This document shows, piece after piece, positions 1-11,345 of a DNA stretch of 64,000 nt. This DNA is from Brachyhypopomus gauderio. Its lineage: Eukaryota; Chordata; Actinopteri; Gymnotiformes; Hypopomidae. Each line of letters starts with the position of its first letter. The first letter of the stretch is position 1. The notes beneath the pieces were generated by a model, which was given only the letters and a program-made list of their open reading frames with translations, was not told where the DNA came from and ran no database searches. Both the position numbers and the translations under genes were made by a program. The DNA is taken from NCBI RefSeq assembly GCF_052324685.1, contig NC_135220.1, positions 5,311,350 to 5,375,349 on the forward strand, given 5' to 3'.

Positions 1-1172
1 CTGGAGCTTACAGCGCCCCACTCTGGCCGTGTGAAGAATCATTTATGAGTGAGGTCTGAGCTGCACAGGGATACATGTCTGGCTTTTATATTCTCTCTCC
101 AGTGAGAAGGAAGTGGGGAGTCCTGCTCTCTGTTCAGATGGGCTCTGAGGTGACACATCCCAGGGGAGGGGCTTTCTCTCCTCTTACCTCCTCCATTAGA
201 GGAGCCCCTCTCCTCAAAGACCAGTACCACACCCACGGGCCTGAATGCTCAGATGATCTGTAAAGAATCCCGAAACTCTGCTGGTGCCAGTCCAGTGGCC
301 ACTTCAGTGTTCTCCTGATGGGACCATGGGCCAGGATAGAGCTCACTGACCGGGTCGCTATAGCTGAAAGTAACAGCTCCACCCCCTCTCCTCAGCCCCA
401 CCCCCTCTCCTCAACCCCACCCCCTCCCCTCATCTCCTGTCTCCTTTCATTGCATTATTCTCCCTCAACTAAGCCGGGATAAGCTCAGGAGGTAGGGGAC
501 AGTAACTCAAAGACCAGCAGGGAGGGTGGAGAGAGAAAGAAAAGAGAGAGAGGGAGAGAAAGAGAGAGAAAGATAGAGAGGGAGAATGAGGATGGGTACC
601 ACACAAAGAGATGCCCCCCCACCCCGCCCCCACAGCAGGAAGCTCAGTGTTCATTCTGTCCTGATCTCCTCTCTGCCAACTCCTCATCCCTACAAACAAC
701 AGGCCACATGAACAGTGTGGAGAAGAGTAGACAGTCTCCCCTGCTCGTCATTCACCCCTCCACCTCCACCTCCACCTCCATCCCCCGAGGTAGTAAGAGA
801 AATGGAAGAAGAACTCTGTGTTCAGGAAATTGTATTTTTCTCCACCACCCTGCTTATGGAAACTGCACTATTCTCTCGGCCATGTCCCCGCGAGCAGGAG
901 ACCACCCGTTTGTGTGGAGGTAATCATCCTCTCCATCTCCAAAGGGACAAAGTGAACTGGCAAATTACCTCAGAAAGTTTTCAGTGCTGCTGCATATTGA
1001 AAAAGTATATACGTTCACTTCCTGGGTGAGCGGCATCAATGGGGGCGATGAATACACATCCCTACAGCTGGGCCATTCTCTTCACTTATGGGCCATTCTC
1101 TTAACTGCCGGTTTTGCAGGGTGTGTTTAGATTATAAATGTTCTGTGGAGCTACTATAAAAGTATATAAGTA
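1..1172. other. Gene-free unique and low-complexity sequence
   Basis: Mostly unique sequence with C/T-rich repeats at 378-435 (three copies of a caccccctctcctca-type block), a GA-rich tract at 525-590 and a (CCACCT)n stretch at 757-785. No coding exon is recognised. Confidence 0.5.
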
Positions 1173-1195
1173 CCCCCCCCCCCCCCCCCCCCCCC
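1173..1195. repeat. Poly-C run (23 bases)
   Basis: Uninterrupted C homopolymer directly before the CCCTAATCCCAC minisatellite. Confidence 0.9.
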
Positions 1196-1204
1196 GAGCA
1201 CCTC

Positions 1205-1415
1205 ACTTCTGTCTGACACTCCCCTAATCCCAGTACCCTAATCCCACTCTCCTAATTCCACTTCCCTAATCCCAATACCCTAATCCCACTCCCCTATTCA
1301 ACTCCCCTAATCGCACACCCATAATCCCACGGCCATATTCTCACTCCCCTTATCCCACTACCCTAATCTCACACCCCTAATCCCACACCCCTAATCCCAG
1401 TCCCCTAATCCCACT
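1205..1415. repeat. CCCTAATCCCAC minisatellite
   Basis: About 16 degenerate copies of a 12-14 bp unit, ctcccctaatcccac, with variable endings. Confidence 0.85.
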
Positions 1416-2690
1416 CCTTCCCTCTGTCTTCACTAAGAGATTCTGTCTGATGCTCTCACGCTTGTCACTCCTGTGTCTTTTCCAGAAGAACAGTATCTGT
1501 CCCCTCCAGCTGTCTCCCAGACATACCAGCAAACGTAGGAAGCCTGGGGAAACCCCTCTCCGTTCCACAACCACAGACGTGTGAGGACATCCACAGACAC
1601 CCACAGACTTCGGTGAGGAAGCAGGCTTCTGTGAGGTCGTCCTGCCGTCTGCTCTGGACCCGTCTCACCCTCCCATTTCATATTCCACACACGCTTTTCA
1701 GCTTCTTTGAGCTTGTGTGTTTGTGTGCGCCTGAGAAGTGTCACACATCAGCTCTTTGACATGTAATACAGTCATAAATCATTGTGAGATTTATTTAAAG
1801 ATGAGGTCAACGGCTTTCCAAACAAGCTTTATCCCAACATCAAAGCCATCGCACAGCGGCTATGAAAGCATGGGAAAGAAAACACGACGTGGAGACGTTA
1901 TCTCCATGACAACCCAGCCATCACCGAGGACATTTCTGCATCCCTCCTGTTCTTTACAGGTACATTTTGGATTTGCTTCACTCCTCATGAAGCAGTCACG
2001 TCTTTGTGAGAATGGCGGCATGCTAACATTCAAACACACCATTCTTCTTTAACCTGTTTTAGGGATAATCTCTCCCCCACTCTCTCACTATCTTCCTCGC
2101 TCTGTGGAGAGCAAAAGAGAAAGAAATGACAGCCCATTACTGTGGTAAAAACTCTCTGTTAGCTGTTCTTAATAAACATGGCGTTCCTGCTACCTCGACT
2201 CTGTAAGCTGTTAGACGTGACGTTCCTCTGGTATGTCATGCGTTGGTTTGCATGAAACAATGACCACACTCTTAGACATTATGGTTTTGAAGAGATCTTT
2301 AACCAGCCGAGGACAAAGTCTTCACTCATCTCACACTTTTCTTTCTTTCTACTATGATGGATAAAGAAAAGAATTGCGTTTGTCGCTGCTGGACTTTAAT
2401 TGCATTTTTCCCCATGCAGTAAATTACTAAGACGTGTAACAGAGCCTGAACACTGAGGCCACGCTCGTTCTCATAATGGAAAGACTTATTTCCTTCAACA
2501 TATTTTGTCAGGCACTAAGCTTGCAGGAATGTTCAGGTTAATAATTTCACACATTTACTAGTGGTGTGAAAGTTCTGCCTTCAGTGTTACCGTGGGGATA
2601 GTGTTACCGTTGGGATAGTGGTGACTATCAGCGGCATGCTGGTGATGTCACCACTCACACAACAGGACCAAGCAGACACACGTCCCAGCC
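1416..2690. other. Gene-free unique sequence
   Basis: Unique sequence without recognisable exons; only a short duplication of a gttaccgtggggatagt-type unit at 2587-2623. Confidence 0.4.
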
Positions 2691-4294
2691 CACTGGACCA
2701 CACTGACCCGAACTGGACCACACTGAACCGAACTGGACCACACTGGACAACACTGAACTATACTGAACCCCTCTGAACTACACTGGACCACACTGGACCA
2801 CACTGAACTATACTGAACCGCACTGAACTACACTGGACCGCACTGGACCACACTGGACCAGATTGAACTATACTGAACCACACTGGACCACACTGAACTA
2901 TACTAGACCACACTGGACCACACTGAACTATACTGGACCACACTGAACTATACTGAACCACACTGGACCACACTGAACTATACTGGATCACACTGGACCA
3001 CACTGGACCACACTGGACCACACTGGACTACACTGGACCACACTGGACCACACTGAACTACACTGGACCACACTGAACTATACTGGACTACACTGAACTA
3101 TACTGGACCACACTGAACCGCACTGAACTACACTGAACCGCACTGGACCACACTGAACTACACTGGACCACACTGAACCACACTGAACTACACTGAACTA
3201 CACTGGACCACACTGAACTATACTGGACCACACTGAACTATACTGAACCACACTGAACCACACTGAACTACACTGGACCACACTGAACTATATTGAACCA
3301 CACTGAACTGCACTGGACCACACTGAACTATATTGGACCACACTGAACTATACTGGACCACACTGAACCACACTGGAGCACACTGAACTATACTGAACCA
3401 CACTGAACCACACTGAACTACACTGGACCACACTGAACTATATTGAACCACACTGAACTGCACTGGACCACACTGAACTATATTGGACCACACTGAACTA
3501 TACTGGACCACACTGAACCACACTGAACTATACTAGACCACACTGGACCACACTGAACTATACTGGACCACACTGAACTATACTGAACCACACTGGACCA
3601 CACTGAACTATACTGGATCACACTGGACCACACTGGACCACACTGGACCACACTGGACTACACTGGACCACACTGGACCACACTGAACTACACTGGACCA
3701 CACTGAACTATACTGGACTACACTGAACTATACTGGACCACACTGAACCGCACTGAACTACACTGAACCGCACTGGACCACACTGAACTACACTGGACCA
3801 CACTGAACCACACTGAACTACACTGAACTACACTGGACCACACTGAACTATACTGAACCACACTGAACCACACTGAACTACACTGGACCACACTGAACTA
3901 TATTGAACCACACTGAACTGCACTGGACCACACTGAACTATATTGGACCACACTGAACTATACTGGACCACACTGAACCACACTGGAGCACACTGAACTA
4001 TACTGAACCACACTGAACCACACTGAACTACACTGGACCACACTGAACTATATTGAACCACACTGAACTGCACTGGACCACACTGAACTATATTGGACCA
4101 CACTGAACTATACTGGACCACACTGAACCACACTGGAGCACAGTGAACTATACTGAACCACACTGAACCACACTGAACTACACTGAACCACACTGGACCA
4201 CACTGAACTACACTGAACCACACTGAAGCACACTGAACTACACTGGACCACACTGGACCACACTGAACTACACTGAACCACACTGAAGCACACT
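2691..4294. repeat. 10-bp satellite with higher-order structure (1.6 kb)
   Basis: Tandem decamers of the form yactgracya (cactggacca, cactgaacta, tactgaacca). The order of variants is itself repeated: the series around 2911-3230 recurs at 3541-3860 (offset 630) and 3241-3540 recurs near 3851-4150 (offset about 610). The period of 10 makes every minus-strand frame read as similar VQCGPVWSS peptides, so the ORFs are artefacts. Confidence 0.95.
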
Positions 4295-4915
4295 GCTCGT
4301 TCTCGACCTCATGTTGCAATGGGACAGTGTGTCATGCGCTCCACATGGGGCCCTGCCACAGCCGAATGTTGAATGCACTTCCACAGCCCTCCATTTCAAG
4401 ACATCATTGCACAGCTAAGCGACAGAGCCCTATTTAGCTTAGTTATTTACTCAGGGAGAGGACCCATGAGAGACCAGGCCGAGCTCACAGCAGCGGAACT
4501 GATAAGTGATCTGTGGTGCTGCCTTTGCAACTTCCGATTGCTTTTCTGGGACAGACCACAGCCTGTTACCCCCAGCCCCCACTCCCCACCCCAAGCCCAG
4601 AACCCCCATCTCTACCCCCCGTCCCTAAGCCCAGAACCTGTCCCCTTCCAAACTTTGTCCTCTTTCCATCCCAGAGGTTCGATTCTCAATCAAGAGGGAG
4701 CAAGATAAGACTATCCCGCTGGTGCTCTACTGCTGGACAGGTACACGTTAGGAAAGCACAGCAGAACAAAATCCCTGAGAGAGAGAAAGAGAGGGGGAGA
4801 CAGAGGGACAGAGAGAGGGAGTCAGGAAGACAGGAGGGGAAGAAAGAGAGAGAGTGAGTGAAGGGGTTAGCGGGATGAGAAATTAGTTTTAATGAAGTGA
4901 GGGATGAGCAGAGAG

Positions 4916-4951
<36 letters not shown>

Positions 4952-5206
4952 GGGAAGAGAGAAGGGGGAAGAGAGGATAGGGGAAGGAGAGAGGAGAGGG
5001 GAGAGAGAGGAGAGGGGAAGGAGAGAGGAGAGGGGAGATAGTCTCCATTTCTGAGCTGTGGAGACCTAACACTGACTCTTAGGCAGCTCCTGCTGATGTT
5101 CTGTCTGCTTATTGGCTGGTTTGTCTGTTTAAGAGAGGTGGGGGAGGAGCAAAGATGGACAGCACAGGTGAGAGTGATACAACAGGATTACACAACTGAA
5201 AAGCAA
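4295..5206. other. Gene-free stretch with proline-codon-like CT tract and GA-rich tract
   Basis: A C-rich tract at 4560-4640, followed by an imperfect purine (GA/GGGA) tract at 4770-5040 that generates long spurious ORFs on both strands. Confidence 0.6.

Positions 5207-5287
<81 letters not shown>
5207..5287. repeat. (CA)n microsatellite, about 40 units
   Basis: Uninterrupted AC dinucleotides. Confidence 0.97.
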
Positions 5288-5288
<1 letters not shown>

Positions 5289-7612
5289 CTTAAGTGCTCT
5301 CAGTCTGAGTGATTAATATGGAGGGCCTCCATTTAATCACAGTTCTAGTGGAGATAGGAGGGTAGTGTGAGTGGTGTGTGTGCCAGCTTTTCTCATCTTC
5401 CAAGACAAATCGCCGTCATCATCTTCACAAAGCAGCTCCGTTACACACAGCAGACTCGTGAGGGGTCTGTGGGTTCAGCGCATACACTGAGATCTTCTCT
5501 CCTCTGCCTGAACTCCTACTACTGGGATTCGTAACTATGACCCTTGAATGTCAACTCCCGTAACTGTGATGTTGTAGTGTTGGAGATGTTTCCTGCGATA
5601 CCCTCCTGGGACTAAATTATCTGGAAAAACATTGGGCATCCAAATATATCTCGGATGAAAGAGCCTGGAAGTCCCCAGGCCCATGTGTGGGGAGGGAGGT
5701 TCTTCTTCGGTGGTTCGGGGCTGTGATATGTTTTCCTCTCACATGTTTTGTTTTTAAATGATTTCCTTTCCTCAGAATTCCATGAGCTGCTGCTTCACAG
5801 AGAGAAGAACGGGGAGAGAGCGAAGAACTCCCTGAAGATCTGCCTTCTTCACAATTACCCTTTTTTAATGGAAAACATTTTGTTGTTATGTTGTTTAAAT
5901 CTCTTTTTACAAATGGAGTCTCAGGTCACGGTGGAGCGACTGTTCTGGAGTGAAGATGTGCAGCTGCTCTGCAGATGGGGTGTTCATACTGGGTCACGAT
6001 GTGGGGAGGGCGGGTGGGACAGAACCTCCGCTGGAAAGGTGTGTGGATGTGACACACGTGAGGTCTGATCCACGTCCTCTTTTAGGAAGAACCCACTGCT
6101 CTCTTGGTCCTGGAAGCTGCCAGTGAACATGAGCTGAAGTCACTGTGTAATTCCCAAGAGCATTCCTTGTGGGGTGAGCCTGTGGTTCAGGATGGCGTTC
6201 ACCACAGAACGGGATTTTCAGAAAGAAATTCACCTCTCAAAACCACAATTCCCTTTTCTCACTATAGCTGTCCTGGTGTTAGTTGCTGGAGGAATCACAG
6301 GAGTTCAGCTCCATACAGCCTCCCACACCACCGATTTTGGTTCCTAAAAAACGAAAGTAACGAAGACCTCTGCCACTAATGTCGTCAGGAAGAGGGCACG
6401 CTGCCTTCCCCAAATGAAACATTATTCCAGAGATGAAGCCTTCATGTCATTTTACTCTTACTAGATTTGCGCTTATGTCCTGGTAAAAGAATGTGTGCAT
6501 GCATCCATGTTGCTTGTAGAGCAGGAGTCTGTCATAAATGTAGTCAGGCCTCGTGTGTGGGTTCAGATTTCATTAACACATTTCATAAACACAACCCGCA
6601 CATCTCGTAAACATATGCAAGCTGCTGGTTGGAGAATCTCATACACAGTGATGTCACGGGGTCACTGAGCCGACACCGACAGTCTCACCTAAACTGGAAA
6701 CATATGTAATACATACATCAATGTAATACATCACAAATTTTGCATGAATAAAATAGTTTCTCTTTACCAGGGCTGAGTACAGCCATTTGAAATCTTATCT
6801 AAAACTGATCACCATAAACATCTCTACAATAATATTTTTTTTCTAATGATGTACCTGAAAATAGAGGTTTTGCATAAACATGATAAATATTTATGACATA
6901 GACCTGTATATGTATAAATATATTATAAAATGGACATAATAATCAGATGTATACAGAGTGGCAGGGCACAAGTGTACATTCACTCTCACTCACACACTCA
7001 CTGTCTTCCTCTAACTCTTCCCCTCTCTGTCTCTCTCCGACTCACCCACTCACACTCTCTCCCTCTATCTCACTCACTCTCTCACTCTCTCTGCCTGTCT
7101 CTCTCAAGCTCTCTCTCTCACACTCTCTGTCTCTCTTGTACACATGTACACATGATCACATTCATGCATAACTCATAAACTGGACAATATATTGTTAGCA
7201 AATGAGTCCAGTACAATTTCAGACAGATGCCGCAGTGTTTAAAGGACAAAGGGTAACTGGTGAAGGGGTTTTCAGGGCGGTGGGGAGTGTCAGCGTGTAT
7301 ACTGGGGCCAGCCTAATAAAGGGAAATCCTACACACCAATGTTAACCAAGAAAGTGACAGGAATGAATGCATGTACACTTTGGGACATCCAGTAGCTGCA
7401 CACGTCTGCCAGGGTGTGTTAGAGCAGGAGGGCCCGGCCATATCGCAGGTATTTGGGGTTATTTTAGGTTATTTGAGGCTTTGATGGAACCATGAAAGCA
7501 GATCTGGAAGAACTGAACTTCTTGTACAGGGAGTACTGGTGCATCCAATGAACAACTGGGGCAAGATTCATTTGAGCATATAATCAGTAAGAATCTGCAG
7601 AATGTAGTATAC
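5288..7612. other. Gene-free unique sequence with CT-rich patch
   Basis: Mostly unique, AT-rich toward 6700-6950. 6975-7140 is an imperfect (CT/CACT)n tract. No exon is recognised. Confidence 0.5.
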
Positions 7613-8088
7613 TTTCACCCAGTCTACAATCACCCAGTCTACAATCACCCAGCCCTGTCTACAATCAATCACTCAGTCTACAATCACCCAGTCTACAATC
7701 ACCCAGCCCTGTCTACAATCAATCACTCAGTCTACAATCACCCAGCCCTGTCTACAATCAATCACCCAGTCTACAATCACCCAGCCCTGTCTACAATCAA
7801 TCACTCAGTCTACAATCACCCAGCCCTGTCTACAATCACCCAGTCTACAATCACCCAGCCCTGTCTACAATCACCCAGTCTACAATCACCCAGTCTACAA
7901 TCACCCAGCCCTGTCTACAATCACCCAGTCTACAATCACCCAGCCCTGTCTACAATCACCCAGTCTACAATCACCCAGTCTACAATCACCCAGCCCTGTC
8001 TACAATCACTCAGCCCTGTCTACAATCACTCAGCCCTGTCTGCAATCAATCACCCAGTCTACAATCACCCAGTCTACAATCACGCTGT
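7613..8088. repeat. Composite 15/20-bp minisatellite
   Basis: About 27 blocks built from cccagtctacaatca and cccagccctgtctacaatca, with occasional atcact insertions; the two block types alternate irregularly. Confidence 0.92.
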
Positions 8089-8164
8089 CTAAAAGTTACC
8101 GCTGGGGTTGGCTATCACCATTCAGGAGCCGTGTCACCAGTACATGAAAGAATAGTAGGAAAAC

Positions 8165-8310
8165 TTTCCTAGACTACACATACACACACACACATATATA
8201 TACAAACACATACACACATGAACACACATACACAGATACCCACAAACCTACACACACACAAATCAACATACAGACAGACAGACAGACAGACACACACACA
8301 CACACAAACA
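8165..8310. repeat. CA-rich degenerate repeat, left of the transposon nest
   Basis: Contains acacatgaacacacatacac, agatacccacaaac and aaatcaacata blocks. The same blocks recur right of the transposon at 10285-10350. Confidence 0.8.
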
Positions 8311-9241
8311 AAAACCTAGGGCTGAACGATTAATTGCATTTGCGATAATTTCGCGATTTTTTTAAACGCGATTGTCTAATCGCACAGGCTGCGATTTAAA
8401 CTGGTCACGTGACTTGGGAGCGAGCCGAGCCGAGGACGAATGGAGCAAACCCGAGCAGGAGGCAGGGAGGTGGAGAAGTGAAGTTAACACAGCGCACTTT
8501 AACTTGTTGCACAATGGCTTCAGGCTCGACAGAAGCTGACACAACTGAAAGTCTAATACCAAAGAGGGGCAGCACATAAGTTGTGTGAAATTACTTTGGC
8601 TTTTAAAAAGATGCTGCTCAACATCAGGTACCCTGCAAAACATGCCTTGCTACTGTTGCTACGACGCGAGGTAACACTACAAACCTTCAGCATTAAAAAA
8701 ACACCACAAAGCCTCGTATGATATTTGTAAGGCTAAAATGCCAACGACCAGTGCTGCATCTTCAAATACGCCAAAGTGTTTCTCTGCGCTTATACAGCTT
8801 TAGTATGCGGTGAGCAGCGAAATACCGTAAAATCACGCATATAGGCGCAATAAGATTTAAAGCACGGATGAATCGCGAAAGCGCGGATAGCTTGACCGCG
8901 GTCCAGCAGACAGGGTTCACTGACCGAACCGTTTGAAAGTGTAACTCCTTGTAATTCGAAGCGGCACGCTGAAATAACTCGGGCAGTAACGGAGTTCATA
9001 GTGAAAGACATGATGCCCGTTAATATAGTGAACAAGCCCGGCTTCATGGCTTTGGATATGCGCTACCAAACGCCCTCACGCACATATTTTAGCCAAGTTG
9101 CTATACCTGCAGGGCTGCCAACTCTCACGCATTGAGCGTCTTAGACTAAAAAATTAGAAGTTCGCTCTGGCGCCAACCACAGGCGATCGATCGATCGATC
9201 ACGATATAATAATAATACTTAAATTTAGTCCATTTTACACC

Positions 9242-10081
9242 CAGTGGCGGACTTAGCAATTTGGAGGCTCAAGGCGAATTTAGCTAGGGGGCCCATCAAC
9301 ATTAATATGCGAGAAATAAGTTCAGGTTCACACTACAAGATTTTAGGCTGGTTTTTCAGTCGCCGACTGTTTTTGTAGATCGCCGACAGAAACTGTGGTC
9401 GGACGCAAATCGGGGATCATTCGGCGCTCGCTCAGTCGTGTAGTGTGAACTGCTGAAAGACGCTCGCCGAGCCGTCGCCGAGTGGCCGCCAACTCATCGC
9501 AGACGACCAGCAGATATCTAGCATGTTTCATATCTAGCCCAGTCGGCGACTGTGAGTCAACGGCAGCGTCTAGCTTCATACAACTTTACTACAAGACTGT
9601 GTTTTTTATTGTGACAGCACTGGAGAAATAGTGTGATTGACTATATCTATGTTCACTGCAACGGAGAGATGAAATAATTCTGGCAATTTGGGACTATGGA
9701 GTGGTTAAACGGTAAAATAATAATAATAATAACGAAAATGTGGAGTACATGTACGTTGTTTTTATTTTCTTCGTGGTGTTGCTGGTTCTCGCGAGTGTTT
9801 CATTTTCGTGTTCTCGTGTTTTTGGACGGCAGCCAGATGAGTCGGCGATTCCCCAGTCGTTCGTGAGCCCACGTCACCGATCAGTCATGTAGTGTGAAAG
9901 CCACAACAACTGAAAGACTTGCGATTACAGCACAACCAGTCGTGTAGTGCGAACGGCACAAAAACCTGATGACTGAAAAGTCGTGTAGTGTGAACCTGGC
10001 TTTAGCTAGACAAGGGGGCCCTACAGTGGGAGGGGCCCAAGGCAATTGCCTAGCAACGCCTCTATGCAAAGACCGCCTCTG
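9242..10081. mobile_element. Middle nested hAT-type element with 8-bp target duplication
   Basis: The left end CAGTGGCGGACTTAGCA pairs with the right end, reverse complement CAGAGGCGGTCTTTGCA (three mismatches in 17). It is flanked by identical 8-bp direct repeats TTTACACC (9234-9241 and 10082-10089). An 8-bp TSD with CAG-starting TIRs indicates the hAT superfamily. The right TSD copy runs into a long poly-C. Confidence 0.85.
9323..9998. mobile_element. Innermost nested TIR element with subterminal GTGTAGTGTGAAC repeats
   Basis: The left end CAGGTTCACACTACAAGA and the right end, reverse complement CAGGTTCACACTACACGA, form the TIRs. Further copies of a gtygtgtagtgtgaac-type motif occur at about 9435, 9884 and 9940, inside the element. 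The interior is rich in cgccga and tcggcg motifs. The target duplication is not clear, so the superfamily is left open. Confidence 0.75.
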
Positions 10082-10087
10082 TTTACA

Positions 10088-10114
10088 CCCCCCCCCCCCC
10101 CCCCCCCCCCCCCC
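10088..10114. repeat. Poly-C run (27 bases) grown from a target-site duplication
   Basis: Begins inside the right TSD copy (TTTACACC) of the middle element and continues for 27 Cs before gcaaccctg. The left TSD copy has only two Cs. Confidence 0.9.
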
Positions 10115-10260
10115 GCAACCCTGTATCTGAGCTGTATAAAAAATGCCGAAACAGAGTTTCCTGAAGTGGAACAATGGGAAAAAATCGCGATTTTAAATCG
10201 CAATTTATAGATAAAAAATTGCAATTAGATTATTTTCCAAAATCGTTCAGCCCTAATACT

Positions 10261-10395
10261 AACACACACACACACACGTGCGCACACATACAAACATACA
10301 CACATGAACACACAAACACAGATACCCACAAACACACAAATCAACATACACACACACACACATACACGAACATACACACATATACACACATGTAA
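10261..10395. repeat. CA-rich degenerate repeat, right of the transposon nest
   Basis: CA-rich with the same block order (acacatgaacaca, agatacccacaaac, aaatcaacata) as at 8203-8280, indicating one repeat region split or duplicated around the insertion. Confidence 0.8.
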
Positions 10396-10560
10396 TACTA
10401 GGTAATGGTATTGATTCCTGTAGTTTAGTAGTAGTATGAATCACGAGTATCTTGAACTCTGACCTATGCTGCTATCTAGGATGTATTCTGTGAACAGAAT
10501 GTATTGCTCTGTATAAGAGCGTCTGCTAAATGCCCTAAATGCACATGTAAATGTATACAT
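10396..10560 (+). mobile_element. SINE/LINE 3'-tail fragment
   Basis: Ends with tataagagcgtctgctaaat and gccctaaatg, which matches the conserved L2-type tail found at the 3' end of many fish SINEs and of the SINE at 21406-21599 (ggataagggtttctgccaaa). The upstream part shows no tRNA-like head, so this is a fragment or another family. Confidence 0.5.
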
Positions 10561-10631
10561 ATACATGTACAGACACATACACAAACACACACATGCAGAT
10601 ATAAACATACACACATGAACACACATACACA

Positions 10632-10698
<67 letters not shown>
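10561..10698. repeat. (CA)n microsatellite with degenerate left half
   Basis: Perfect AC run from about 10630 to 10697, preceded by interrupted CA repeats. Confidence 0.95.
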
Positions 10699-10904
10699 TC
10701 TGCAGCAGATCCCATGCATCTATCCACAAGGAAGAAAACCTTTTTTAAATAGCTTCAATTCCCCAGTCCAATGCAACATTAAAATTTGTGTGAGCGTGTG
10801 TGTGTGCCTGCGCGTGTGTTTGCGTAGATTCAGAGCTGTATGGAGATTAAAGGAGTTTGTGGTGTGGGGACTCACAAGCCTCCTGGATGTCACTGTTAGT
10901 CTTT

Positions 10905-11345
10905 ACTGGGAGACGCAGTCACACACACCTTCACTCTCTGGGAGAGGAAGTCACACACACCTTCACTCTCTGGGAGACACAGTCACATACACACCTTCAC
11001 TCTCTGGGAGACGCAGTCACACACACACCTTCACTCTCTGGGAGACACAGTCACACACACACCTTCACTCACTGGGAGACGCAGTCACACACACACCTTC
11101 ACTCTCTGGGAGATGCAGTCACACACACACCTTCCCTCTCTGCGAGATGCAGTCACACACACCTTCCCTCTCTGGGAGAGGGAGTCACACACACCTTTGC
11201 TGTCTGGGAGATGCAGTCACACACACACCTTCACTCTCTGGGAGACGCAGTCACACACACCTTCCCTCTCTGGGAGACGCAGTCACACACACACCTTCCC
11301 TCTCTGGGAGATGCAGTCACACATACCTTTGCTGTCTGGGAATGT
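10905..11345. repeat. 30-32-bp minisatellite (about 14 copies)
   Basis: The unit is agtcacacacaccttcactc then tctgggagacgc. Small CA-length differences change the unit between 30 and 34 bp, which shifts the reading frame between copies. Confidence 0.95.

Larger units (their letters stand above)
8317..10255. mobile_element. Outer TIR DNA transposon (hAT-like, non-autonomous), carrying nested insertions
   Basis: The left end is TAGGGCTGAACGATT; the right end, read in reverse complement, gives the same 15 bases. Subterminal regions are rich in short inverted AATCGCGATT-type motifs on both sides. TIRs starting TAGGG are typical of hAT elements. No transposase ORF is seen. No clean 8-bp target duplication could be identified, possibly because the flanks are CA-rich simple repeats. 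Confidence 0.75.
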
